A stretch of DNA of 64,000 nucleotides from contig JAIUNI010000002.1 of assembly GCA_020161935.1 (NCBI GenBank), positions 62,001-126,000 of the forward strand. Reading direction: 5' to 3'. Below the pieces are notes generated by a model. It was not told where the DNA came from and ran no database searches. It was given only the letters and a program-made list of their open reading frames with translations. Position 1 is the stretch's first letter, and each line of letters starts with the position of its first letter. This DNA is from Chloroflexota bacterium. GTDB lineage: Bacteria > Chloroflexota > Anaerolineae > Aggregatilineales > Phototrophicaceae. Shown one piece after another: positions 9,029-16,895 of the stretch. The translations under genes and the position numbers were made by a program.

Positions 9029-9502
9029 TTACCATCCGGCTTTCCCCATCTTGGCTTTGCGGCGCGCCAGCGCATCATTCGACAGGTTGTTGTCTGACAT
9101 CTCTGGCACAGGCTGCGCCACGCTGATCGGTATTGGATTGACGGTAATCCGTCCAAGCAGTCCTTCCAGATAGGCGGGCATGTCGTTCAAAGCCCCTCGA
9201 ATCCACGCGGTATCGTCTAGGACTTGCAGCACGACGCTTCCATCAACTGCCACTTTTGGTCGGCGTGCCTCATACAACGACAGCCCCTTCACATAGCCGC
9301 GCAGCAGGTCACGGATCACCTCACTGCGTTCGCCGTCCTGCATCCCCTCCCACCATTCCAGAATGTCGCGGTCAGTGTCGAAGAACGCTTTGAAGGCGAT
9401 CAACTTGTGTTCCCGCTTGGGTGGTCGCTTCTGGCTCATACCCCCTCGTTTTCCGGTTTTACCGCCGTCAAACCGCTCGTTTAACTGGTAAAACCCGCTC
9501 AT
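9029..9502 (-). CDS. ParR/StbB-like partition adaptor
   Basis: 157 residues; the start ATG at 9502 overlaps the stop of the ParM-like gene as ATGA, which indicates translational coupling. Residues about 40-75 (FDTDRDILEWWEGMQDGERSEVIRDLLRGYV written as two blocks: a beta strand plus Ile/Trp helix, then GERSEVIRDLL) match the N-terminal ribbon-helix-helix dimer domain of ParR/StbB proteins. The remainder is low in recognisable motifs and ends in a basic tail. Together with the actin-like ATPase it should form a type II partition system; the centromere may lie in the hairpin region just downstream. Confidence 0.6.
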   Translation of the reverse strand: MSGFYQLNERFDGGKTGKRGGMSQKRPPKREHKLIAFKAFFDTDRDILEWWEGMQDGERSEVIRDLLRGYVKGLSLYEARRPKVAVDGSVVLQVLDDTAWIRGALNDMPAYLEGLLGRITVNPIPISVAQPVPEMSDNNLSNDALARRKAKMGKAGW

Positions 9503-10554
9503 GACGCACGCTCCGCGAACCGGGCGTAATTCAAATAGCCCTGTGCGTTGGCAAGCTGCGCGTTCTTGACCAACTGCGTTTGTGGATAGGCACTCATGAC
9601 TTCGCGCAGCACCAATTCCGCCCCACCGCCTGACAGATAGACCACATCGACGGTCGTCCCGGCTTTCCACTTCTCACTGAGTAAATTCAGTGTTGCGCTG
9701 CGGAGCGGGGCAAGGGCTTCTTCCACTTCCTCCCGATAATCGACCCGTTCACCGCTGGCGCGAAACAACCCGGTACGCAGCACATCCTCAACAATCTTGA
9801 ACGGCATCTTCTGGCGATAGTCCCGCTCCAATGCCTCCGCGATTCGCTCCTGTGCCGTGAACACACCGCTCTCCACGCTCCCGCTTTCGGCGTCGATGTA
9901 CTCACCGTCGTCGTCGAGGGCAACGTCAACCGTGTACGTTCCCACATCGCAAACACCCGTCCGCATATAGGTATGAGATGAATTCAAATCACCTCCTTCA
10001 GTGAGCGTCCGCGAATAAATCGTCCCGTAAGGCTGCGGCATGACCATCACTTCGGTCACATTGGCGATGACCTCCGCCGCGTCGGTCTTGATCAGGTGCG
10101 TTCCCATCAGCGACTTCTTGAGTTCAGCAGCATCGCGCATGTGGTCGCACGGCAAGCCAGTGGCAATTCGAATGTGAACGGCATCGCGGTTTCCCATCCC
10201 CTGAAGCAGCTTGCCAATCGCTACCTTCGCCAACCGCAGTCGGAAGGCGTTGCCCATCGTCGCTTCGTTGGCAGTGCGTCCGCGCAGCCGGAGCAGTTCA
10301 CCGGGTGGAAGCTGCGCCAGTGCCAGATCGCCCACGAACCACATGCCTTCGTCATCGCTGATTTGATCCCCCGGATGCCGCTGCGCGATCTCCGCCTGCT
10401 GGAATTTGATCTCACGGGCATGACCCGCGACCGACGGGAAGGTGATGACAGTGTCGCTGGTCACGGCTTTGACGACGCCATAGCCGATGTCCAGCCCGAT
10501 GGTGATCACGCCGTTCGGCGCAACCGAAATGAGGGTGTTTCGACGCTTACTCAT
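9499..10554 (-). CDS. ParM/StbA-like actin-fold ATPase
   Basis: 351 residues from ATG 10554, with AGGAG 6 bases upstream inside the previous gene. Phosphate-1 motif IGLDIGYGVVKAV (about residues 19-31), a central GVCDVGTYTVDVALDDDG phosphate-2 region (about 200) and the adenosine motif VYLSGGGAELV (about 305) give the actin/ParM order. It would polymerise to separate plasmid copies, so the element probably replicates as a circle at least part of the time. It is coupled to the ParR-like gene and to the preceding unknown gene by short overlaps. Element II lacks this pair. Confidence 0.75.
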   Translation of the reverse strand: MSKRRNTLISVAPNGVITIGLDIGYGVVKAVTSDTVITFPSVAGHAREIKFQQAEIAQRHPGDQISDDEGMWFVGDLALAQLPPGELLRLRGRTANEATMGNAFRLRLAKVAIGKLLQGMGNRDAVHIRIATGLPCDHMRDAAELKKSLMGTHLIKTDAAEVIANVTEVMVMPQPYGTIYSRTLTEGGDLNSSHTYMRTGVCDVGTYTVDVALDDDGEYIDAESGSVESGVFTAQERIAEALERDYRQKMPFKIVEDVLRTGLFRASGERVDYREEVEEALAPLRSATLNLLSEKWKAGTTVDVVYLSGGGAELVLREVMSAYPQTQLVKNAQLANAQGYLNYARFAERAS

Positions 10555-11020
10555 CTTGATCTCCTGAATCGACAACAGCCTGTTCATCCGACGATTCGTC
10601 GGATCCGGCTGTAGAACCAACGGAATTGGGGAGGGTGCTGGCGATCTGGCGCAGACAGCGGGCAAGATAGCGCGAGCGGTCGTTGTGTCCGCGCCCATCC
10701 TCGGCAAGCTGGATGTATTCGAGTGCCAAATCGAGCGACACCCGGAACTGCTCCGCCAGCGGGAGCGTGTTCAGCGTTTCCAGATCGGTTGGCGGTGGGT
10801 GCAGCCGCTTGACCTCCGCGAACGCCCACAGCAATGTGTCGCGGTCACGGGAAGCGCCGTAAGGCATGTGCAGCTCCACATCTCCCGCTTCGGTGCTGAC
10901 CGTGTGCAGGATCAATCCAAGCGGGAGCAGCGCAGAATGCTGCTGCCATCGCCTGACCTGCCAGCGCTCCTCGGTGGGGAGCGCCTCGACTACGTAAATC
11001 GACAAATTCTCCTGTTTCAT
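10547..11020 (-). CDS. Unknown 157-residue protein ahead of parM
   Basis: I do not recognise the family. The product is acidic (many Asp/Glu in the last 30 residues), without membrane segments or cysteines of note; HMPYGASRDRDTLLWAFAEV in the middle looks like a folded domain. Its ATG overlaps, as ATGA, the stop codon of the displaced integrase C-terminus at 11017, and its own 3' end overlaps the ParM-like start by 8 bases. In the circular form of element I it would therefore follow the integrase gene in one operon with parM and parR. Confidence 0.6.
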   Translation of the reverse strand: MKQENLSIYVVEALPTEERWQVRRWQQHSALLPLGLILHTVSTEAGDVELHMPYGASRDRDTLLWAFAEVKRLHPPPTDLETLNTLPLAEQFRVSLDLALEYIQLAEDGRGHNDRSRYLARCLRQIASTLPNSVGSTAGSDESSDEQAVVDSGDQDE

Positions 11021-11154
11021 GGGGTATCTCCTGAATGCGAAGAAGCCGACTCCCCGGAATGGGGATCGGCTTCAGGACGAACAAATTTAGGTAGAGAACG
11101 GTTCTCAAACGCGCGGGCGACTTCGCTCAGGTCGAATGGACGCAACTCTTGTCG
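11017..11154 (-). pseudogene. Displaced C-terminal end of the element I integrase (right-end remnant)
   Basis: An open frame ending LRPFDLSEVARAF, then KFVRPEADPHSGESAS and a TGA that overlaps the next ATG. It aligns closely with the frame at 32391-32528 (LRPFELSDVADAF ... KFVRSEADPNAGDSAS), which joins in frame to the integrase of element II when the element ends are joined. I infer it is the last 45 or so codons of element I's integrase, whose main body lies left of the window. The inverted repeat GAAGCCGA...TCGGCTTC at 11040-11071, which looks like a terminator, is part of this coding sequence. Confidence 0.65.
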
Positions 11155-11426
11155 AGTTACTGCTCCATCAACAGATGTCGATTTTCTTGCAGGGGAAAGC
11201 GCGGCTGGTGTTCGAGAACTGCCCGATCCGCGTAGTCTTTTCGCAGCGGCAGGGAATGAATGTCTTTCACGAAGATGCCGCCTTTCAGCATCTCAACCAG
11301 CAGCACCGCGACATCATCGCCGCCCTGCCCCGTTTCCACTACGTCCTCGATATTCAGGATGAAGGTCTCTGGTATCTGTACAACCGCCCGGCTGCCGGAG
11401 AAATTGCCCGCTTCCAAACCACTTAA
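11151..11426 (+). pseudogene. C-terminal fragment of a VirB4-like conjugation ATPase
   Basis: About 90 residues to the stop at 11426. The pattern QQMSIFLQGKARLVFENCP, then VVFSQRQG, an AAFQHLNxxHRDIIAALPR helix and DEGLWYLYNRP matches the end of VirB4/TrbE-type ATPases (...TQxxxDFLxSxxGRxILxN..., ...FxLxxxxxxxL..., ...GxGLLxxxx...). It has no RBS or natural start; the upstream sequence belongs to element I. The Walker motifs must be on the far side of element I, outside the window. The following genes run in the same direction with almost no gaps, as in a transfer operon. Confidence 0.55.
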
Positions 11427-11447
11427 GGTGTGAGGAATGGAGGATCC

Positions 11448-11666
11448 ATGTCTAAAAAAACCACTGAAAGTCCTTTTCAAGCGCTCGAACAGGAAGCCTA
11501 CCACGCCTTCCGCGAATGGCCGATCTGGTTGGTACTGCGCGAGCGAGAACTGGATGGACATCTCGACGCGAACAAACCGGCAGAACCAGCGGCAGGCACT
11601 GCGGGGACTGGTGCAGCACTTACAAAATCGCGCGACCATTCGCCGCTGGATAAACGAGGAAAATAA
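11448..11666 (+). CDS. Small unknown protein, possibly frameshifted
   Basis: 72 residues from ATG 11448, which has GGAGG 4 bases upstream. The first 35 residues (MSKKTTESPFQALEQEAYHAF then REWPIWLVLREREL) look natively folded. The last 30 are Ala/Gly/Thr-rich, whereas the next frame over the same bases reads NRQNQRQALRGLVQHLQNRA and ends in a TGA overlapping the topoisomerase ATG, the coupling seen elsewhere in this operon. A one-base frameshift in the middle is therefore possible. No family recognised. Confidence 0.45.
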   Translation: MSKKTTESPFQALEQEAYHAFREWPIWLVLRERELDGHLDANKPAEPAAGTAGTGAALTKSRDHSPLDKRGK

Positions 11667-11669
11667 CCG

Positions 11670-13111
11670 ATGAAACTGGTGATTGTTGAATCCCCGGCGA
11701 AGTCCAAAAAGATCGCTGGATTTCTAGGGGCAGGCTGGCGTGTAGAAGCCTGTCTGGGACATGTCCGTGACCTGCCTGAAGCCGAACTCGGCGTGGATGT
11801 GGCCGCCGATTTCCGCCCGACCTATGAAATACTGCCGGGTAAAGGCAACGTAGTCAAGAAACTGCTGAAAGCCATCCGGGAGGCTGAAGCAGTCTATGTC
11901 GCGACCGACCCGGATCGCGAAGGTGAAGCGATTGCCTGGCATCTACTCAAGCTGGCGAGCGTGCCGAAAGATAAGCCGGTCTATCGTGCGTTGTTTCACG
12001 CCATCACCCAGGATGCGGTTCGCGAAGCGGTTGCCCATCCCCGTGCGCTGGACATCCAACTCGTCGAAGCCCAGCAGGCGCGGCGGATCGTGGATCGTCT
12101 GGTCGGTTATCTAGCCTCGCCGCTGGCGGCTAAAGCACTGGATGGGAAGTTTTCCGCGGGGCGGGTGCAGAGTGTCTGCCTGCGGTTGGTGGTCGAACGC
12201 GAACGTGAAATTGAGAGCTTCAAGCCGGAAACTTATTGGACACTGGCGCTCCAATTGGCGGCTGATGGCACGGAATTCACCGCGAAACTGCATCGAGTCA
12301 AAGATACCGACAGCACCTTCAAGTCTCGTGAACCGCTGGACAAGCTGGTCACCCTACTCAATGGTGCTCAGGTCTGGGTGAGCAAGGCTGGACGCACGGT
12401 GAAGGCCCGCAGTCCGCTGCCACCTTTTACAACCTCCTCGCTTCAACAGGCCGCCTCCAAGGGACTGGGACTGTCCCCCGAAAAGACGATGGCTCTGGCT
12501 CAAACCCTTTATGAGCAGGGTTGGATCACCTATATGCGGACAGATGGGGTGTCGGTCGCGCCGGAAGCGCAAACCGAAGCACGGGAATACATCGCCCGTG
12601 AACACGGGGGGGATTATCTGCCACCTGAACCACCCGCCTACACCGTAAAGACCGCCAACGCGCAGGAAGCCCACGAAGCCATCCGTCCGACAGATATCAA
12701 TCGTCTGCCCCAAGCTATGGATGGTGATGGCGCAGCGCTGTATGCTCTCATCTGGAAACGCTTCATTGCGTCGCAGATGTCCCCTGCCCTCTACACCATC
12801 ACGGGAGCGGTCATTTACACGGGAAAAATTCAGGGTCAGCCCTTCCCCATCGAGTTTCGGGCACAAGGACGGTCACTGCTGTTCGATGGTTTCCTCAAGG
12901 TCTACGAAGAACCGCCGGGCGAGAGCGCAACAGAGGATGAAGAAAATGAAACACTCCCACCGCTGAAAGATAACCAGTTCCTGAAGCTGGTCGCGCCGCA
13001 GGTGGAGGAACACCAGACTCGCTCTCCTGCCCGTTATACCGAAGCCGCGTTGGTGCAGGCGCTCGAACAGCGCGGCATTGGCCGCCCGTCAACTTATGCC
13101 AGCATGGTCAA
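11670..13111 (+). pseudogene. topA: Type IA topoisomerase, N-terminal part, split by element II
   Basis: 481 codons up to the breakpoint; the chimeric frame goes on to a stop at 13151. The TOPRIM domain is at the N-terminus (VESPAKSKKI, then ATDPDREGEAIAWH with the catalytic acidic residues near 80), the active-site tyrosine lies in WITYMRTDG near 290, and GIGRPSTYASM closes the fragment. In an intact enzyme this motif is followed by a GYV...RLVPT segment, which is found only at 32531-32836. Joining 11670-13111 to 32533-32836 gives 1746 bases, an uninterrupted 581-codon gene. The fragment lacks the C-terminal gate residues and is unlikely to be active. AGGA precedes the ATG. Confidence 0.88.
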
Positions 13112-15087
13112 GCACATACAGCAGTCGCTGGAATTTGCGTCTCCTGCTTGAATTCTTCCGTGTCCTGCCAGCGAACGTGCTTGCTGTATTTGCGCTGTCC
13201 GGTGTAGCCCGCGAACCAACGTCCAGCCCCGAAATGATAGGCGTAACGTTCCTGAAGGTTGCGCCACGTCACTCCATCGAACGCTTTCAGTAAATCCACC
13301 TGGTCAGTGCTGCTCTCCACCATCTGCCGCAGACGGTCTAACTCATCCAGCGACCAGGAGAAGTTGCGGCGCGGCGGTTTAATCACCTCTGATGACTCGC
13401 TGCCATCCCGCCAGCACACCGTCACGCGGCGGTGAATCATGTCCATCTTGGACACGACAATCCGCAGGGCGAATGCGTCGAACAATTCCCGCCGCGAGAT
13501 GCGCGGTACGTCGTTCCAACGGGCAATCACCGTTTCCAGCACCGGACGCGCTTCCAGCAGCACCTGTTGGTGGCGGTTATCCTGCTGCAATTCCTCCTGT
13601 TCCCGCCGCAGTCGTGCAATGTCTTGCTCGTGGGTGGCATAGCTGGCTTCCATCTGCCTGACCAGTTCCGGCAGTGCCACCACTTTGAGATTCTCGACAA
13701 TCCCAGTCTGAGCGCGTTGGGCGGCTTGAATAGCGTTTTCGATGCGGCGAACATCAACATGACTGGTCTGGTGGGTGCTTTCCAGTGCCCGCTGCCAGAC
13801 TTCTTCATCCAGTGTCGTCGCTTCCAGTCGTTCCAGCAGCATCCGGTCAACCGCGCTGTCCACCGGCTCACTGGCAAGGGTCATGTAGGTGCGTTTGTAG
13901 CCATCCGTCAGATAGTAATAGTACGCCGGACCTTCCGCATCGTAGTTGGTCGTCATGCGGCGCAGCGGTTCGTCAGGAATGTCCGGTGAGAGTACAACAC
14001 CCGTGTAAGTTGGCGGCTCTAGAGGACGGTCTGCTTTATCATGGCGGGTCAGCGAACGATAGGGCTGGTAATCGGGGTTCGGATCACCGTTGAAATCGAC
14101 AGGTGAGAGCCTGTTGAAAGCATACATGAACCTATCCAGTGGCACAATTGCCTCGTGATTGTGCCTCCTGACTAGCACCCCCTGATGCGCCCAGTGACCG
14201 ATATAAGCCGCATTCCGCAGCAGTTCGCCCAGCGATGCCATCGACAGCATCAAGCCGCTGGTGAAGCGGGAACGCTTGCGGATATTGGTATACAGCGCAA
14301 ATCCGTCGGGAAGGGTGATCTGATTGAACTCCGGGATGAATGGTCCATGCTGCTCGATGTGTTCCCAGGTGCGCTTGAGATTGCCTTGATGCTGCTTGAA
14401 TAACTCGAACCACTTCACCACTACATCAGCATATGGTTCGCAGCGCACGTAACGATGGCGATCCGGGTTGCGTTCGCCAGTGGGCAGATGCGTGCGTTTG
14501 TCCACCATGTAACCCAGCAGCGTCTTACTACCTGCCCACTGTCCGCCCTGCATCATGAACTGGCGACTTTTCAGCAGCCTGCCGTTGATGTGGAATTCGA
14601 GATAATCCGCCGCTCGCTGCGCCTGTTCGCGGAACATCTGCATGTGGTAGCGTCCCTGCATCGGGTGGGCGAAGTCATATACAAAAGTGGGCGTGAGAAC
14701 CTGCACGTTGCTGCGCTTGCAGGCATCAATGAAGATGTTAGTTTCGATCTGGGTCAGGTCGCGGAAAAAGCGATCCACATCCTGCGCCGCGCACAGTCCG
14801 ATTTCGCCGTTCTGAATCAGGCTGTAGAGATACGACATGCCCGGACGCTCCATAATCTTCTTGGTACCGCTGATGCCGGCATCCATGTCAATCATGATAA
14901 TCTGGTCGCGCTGCCAGCCCTGCCGCTGCAAATGCTCGACCATATCCACCGTTTGGAGGGTGGTCGAAATGTTGCCAATCTGACCTTCTGACGACTGGCG
15001 ATAGTAAACCGCTACCGGGCGACCCAGCGGCAGCGACTGTGATTTATACGGGTCAATCGGTTGTCGGGGGCGCTGGTAGCGCGGCAT
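13108..15087 (-). CDS. Large serine integrase of element II (C-terminus truncated by integration)
   Basis: 659 residues. Resolvase catalytic domain at about 22-165: AVYYRQSSEGQ contains the nucleophilic serine, and DMDAGISGTK and QDVDRFFRD are the usual catalytic-domain blocks. The recombinase DNA-binding domain follows at about 190-330, then a coiled-coil region (about 440-500, rich in EQDIARLRREQEEL) and a basic C-terminal domain. It is 60% or more similar by eye to 34303-36351. Its stop codon is formed at attL: one base comes from topA. Across attP the frame would run on for 46 more residues (32391-32529) to give 705 residues. A stem-loop and two small genes lie upstream. Confidence 0.9.
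   Translation of the reverse strand: MPRYQRPRQPIDPYKSQSLPLGRPVAVYYRQSSEGQIGNISTTLQTVDMVEHLQRQGWQRDQIIMIDMDAGISGTKKIMERPGMSYLYSLIQNGEIGLCAAQDVDRFFRDLTQIETNIFIDACKRSNVQVLTPTFVYDFAHPMQGRYHMQMFREQAQRAADYLEFHINGRLLKSRQFMMQGGQWAGSKTLLGYMVDKRTHLPTGERNPDRHRYVRCEPYADVVVKWFELFKQHQGNLKRTWEHIEQHGPFIPEFNQITLPDGFALYTNIRKRSRFTSGLMLSMASLGELLRNAAYIGHWAHQGVLVRRHNHEAIVPLDRFMYAFNRLSPVDFNGDPNPDYQPYRSLTRHDKADRPLEPPTYTGVVLSPDIPDEPLRRMTTNYDAEGPAYYYYLTDGYKRTYMTLASEPVDSAVDRMLLERLEATTLDEEVWQRALESTHQTSHVDVRRIENAIQAAQRAQTGIVENLKVVALPELVRQMEASYATHEQDIARLRREQEELQQDNRHQQVLLEARPVLETVIARWNDVPRISRRELFDAFALRIVVSKMDMIHRRVTVCWRDGSESSEVIKPPRRNFSWSLDELDRLRQMVESSTDQVDLLKAFDGVTWRNLQERYAYHFGAGRWFAGYTGQRKYSKHVRWQDTEEFKQETQIPATAVCA
13109..13111. 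other. attL core of element II (CAA, inside topA)
   Basis: The reading GTC AAG on the topA side switches here to element sequence. The matching bases at 32530-32532 read TAC AAA. Taking CAA as the shared core, the codon phase is identical on both sides (third base, then first two), and recombination regenerates GTC AAA ACG in topA. The true crossover dinucleotide cannot be told from sequence alone. Confidence 0.75.
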
Positions 15088-15118
15088 ACAACTTCATTCC
15101 TTTCCCAGAAATCAGAAA

Positions 15119-15178
15119 CGCCCCATACTTGTGAGTGACCTTTGCACGCAAAGGCGGAATCTCGACAGGTATGAGGCG
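15119..15178 (-). promoter_or_regulatory. Stem-loop before the element II integrase gene
   Basis: Long stem CGCCCCATACTTGT (15119-15132) against ACAGGTATGAGGCG (15165-15178), with a second hairpin CCTTTGC/GCAAAGG (15139-15154) in the loop. On the minus strand the stem is followed by GTTTC, 30 bases before the integrase ATG. The equivalent position of element III (36387-36426) has an unrelated sequence forming the same kind of stem, so the structure, not the sequence, is conserved. An attenuator limiting integrase expression is a reasonable guess. Confidence 0.5.
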
Positions 15179-15200
15179 CAATTATTGTAGTAAAATGCCC

Positions 15201-15410
15201 TCAGCCCTGCGATGTGTTAGCCGCACTCGCCGGGTCAGCCAGATCATCGAGTTCCACCTCGGTGGTCTGGCGCAACACACCTTCAGTGTACCGCTTTTCA
15301 TCCAGACGTGCAATAATCCTGAGCAGCGAGCGGTAAACCGTTTCCAGATTCACTCCCGGCTGGTTATTCAGCTGTAGGTTTGCTTCATGTGTAGTGGGTT
15401 CAGCCTTCAA
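15201..15410 (-). CDS. Small conserved protein upstream of the integrase (candidate directionality factor)
   Basis: 69 residues from TTG 15410, with GGAG 6 bases upstream inside the preceding gene. Its C-terminus (DLADPASAANTSQG) and a central LLRIIARLDEKRYT match the protein at 36445-36657 (DLPNPASDVTTTQG; LLHIVAQLREKQYT). No known family. Always placed between the RHH gene and the integrase. Small basic or acidic proteins in this position often control excision, but this one has no recognised recombination directionality signature. Confidence 0.55.
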   Translation of the reverse strand: MKAEPTTHEANLQLNNQPGVNLETVYRSLLRIIARLDEKRYTEGVLRQTTEVELDDLADPASAANTSQG

Positions 15411-15609
15411 CCCGATCTCCTTGTTGAGCCTTGCGGTGATATGCCACCGCTTCCAGTATGAAGTGCCGCGCCATATACGAGTCGGGCAGTTTAAGCTCCT
15501 TCGCCAGTGCTTCGATCTCGGCACGTTCCCTGTCCGTCAGCCGCATCGCAAAGATTCTTTTGCGTGTCACCTGCCGAACGGGTAAGGTTGGGATGGTAGG
15601 TTTCTCCAT
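15400..15609 (-). CDS. Ribbon-helix-helix regulator upstream of the integrase
   Basis: 69 residues; KRIFAMRLTDRERAEIEALA forms a beta-strand/helix typical of Arc/CopG proteins and DSYMARHFILEAVAYH is the second helix. The paralogue at 36641-36859 has TYFCIRMSTVEKAALHALA and ASTLARHFLNQAVQHF at the same places. It is probably an autorepressor of the RHH-small protein-integrase operon. It overlaps the next gene by 11 bases. Confidence 0.65.
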   Translation of the reverse strand: MEKPTIPTLPVRQVTRKRIFAMRLTDRERAEIEALAKELKLPDSYMARHFILEAVAYHRKAQQGDRVEG

Positions 15610-15959
15610 TAGTCGTACCCCTTCGTTTTACTCCTGTGGTTTGAGCGTATCACATTGACCCTTTGCGAACTCTGTATTTTTCCAGTTTCGGATTAGCAAT
15701 CTTGCGAAGGTATCTGGAATTTTTCAGCTTCCGTGCAAGGTAATCAAAAAGCTGACTGCTCAGGGTGTGGTGTGGTACGCCCATGTTTTACCTATGCAGC
15801 CAGCTTATCAAAGTCGAGTCGTCAGACCTGTGTAAATTTGGCAAATCTGCTCGTCGATTTTGGCAAATCGCCCGTTAAATTTACTGGTCATTTATGAAGG
15901 CACAAAAGAAATTCTCAAACCAACTGGTGGGCATCTGAGTTGGAGGCAAAAGCGGCTGT
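15610..15959. promoter_or_regulatory. 350-base gap: promoter of the RHH operon and a repeat cluster
   Basis: The part near 15610-15665 should hold the minus-strand promoter of the RHH gene. Further on, TTTGGCAAATC occurs twice (15837-15847 and 15859-15869), enclosed by the inverted pair GTAAATTT (15832-15839) and AAATTTAC (15877-15884). This is a plausible binding site for a regulator; nothing else was seen. Confidence 0.35.
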
Positions 15960-16895
15960 TTATCGGGAGCGTGGCCCAATGAATCGATCTCCATTGAAGT
16001 GGATCATGTGATCGGGCAGCTCACTGAGCCAGACTTCGGTTTCCCAGGCGATTTCGCTGAGGAAACTGCGGAAGGTAATCAGGTCGGGAAAGGCACTCAC
16101 ATAAATCAGCCCTGCCGGACAGTTGGTAAGCATTTCATCGAGTTCAACGCGGCGTTTAGGTGTCACCGGTCCGTGCGACGTGACTGCCTCTATGAGGTAC
16201 AACCAACTGCGCTGCTCATCGTACAGAATCACATCTGGCAGTTTGTCATGTCTGGTCAGTGGAATATTCAGCTTGTTGAAAGCCACGTCATCAATCAACA
16301 GGGATTTGTTCGCAGTATCGCCCAGATAAAGCAATTTTGCTCCCGGTGCGAAACGCGGGCCAAACACCTCAACAAGGGCAATTTGCAGTTCATTGTGTTT
16401 TCCGGGCGAGAGATGATATTCCTTACCCTGATAAGTCAGCGGGATAAGCTGAAGTTCCCGTTTACGCTCGTACAGCTCGATAAGCGACTGCTGAACATTC
16501 AAGAATTCTGTGACTGCTTCAGTCCAATCCGGGGTGTTATATTGACGAATAGTGCGGATAGCCGCATCTGTCAAGGCGTAGTGGGTGCGCGGACTGTTGG
16601 TCGCCAGCCCTGGCTCATCCGGGTTGCGATCTACGATACATGCCTGCTCAAACTGATGGATAACCTGACGGCGCACCGTCTCGCGGGTGTTCTCAGCATA
16701 AACTCGCCCAAAACGGCTGCTCATTGCCTGCATCATATCGTGAATACGCAAGCTCTGACGTTTGGCATCGCTCCAGGGTGTGTTGTCATCCAACTGCGCC
16801 AGCACCAGCAGGGTGAGCGCAGCAATTTCTGTTTGTTGAGCAGAGGGTAGTTGTAATGCGGCGAGAACCGCCTGGGCTTCGGTGATTTTGCTCAT
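15960..16895 (-). CDS. Type II restriction endonuclease, BsuBI/PstI family
   Basis: 311 residues, the normal size of the family. The C-terminal half carries the family core: LSPGKHNELQIALVEVFGPR, FAPGAKLLYLGDTANKSL, KLPDVILYDEQRSWLYLIEA and TSHGPVTPKRR, the last two including the Asp/Glu-Lys nuclease residues. The N-terminal half is helical and probably binds DNA. Members of this family cut CTGCAG; that specificity is inferred from the family. Its start overlaps the methyltransferase stop by 4 bases (ATGA), so the two are cotranslated, modification enzyme first. This block is less GC-rich than the element backbone, consistent with separate acquisition as cargo. Confidence 0.88.
   Translation of the reverse strand: MSKITEAQAVLAALQLPSAQQTEIAALTLLVLAQLDDNTPWSDAKRQSLRIHDMMQAMSSRFGRVYAENTRETVRRQVIHQFEQACIVDRNPDEPGLATNSPRTHYALTDAAIRTIRQYNTPDWTEAVTEFLNVQQSLIELYERKRELQLIPLTYQGKEYHLSPGKHNELQIALVEVFGPRFAPGAKLLYLGDTANKSLLIDDVAFNKLNIPLTRHDKLPDVILYDEQRSWLYLIEAVTSHGPVTPKRRVELDEMLTNCPAGLIYVSAFPDLITFRSFLSEIAWETEVWLSELPDHMIHFNGDRFIGPRSR

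Noticed and set aside
11040..11071. GAAGCCGA/TCGGCTTC hairpin as a terminator (also at 32403-32436)
   Set aside because: Both copies lie within open frames that encode conserved integrase tails and are followed by no T-run; the palindrome is explained by codons.
11157..11639. Minus-strand 160-codon frame opposite the VirB4 fragment and small ORF
   Set aside because: No RBS or family pattern; the plus strand has recognisable VirB4 residues and strong ribosome sites.
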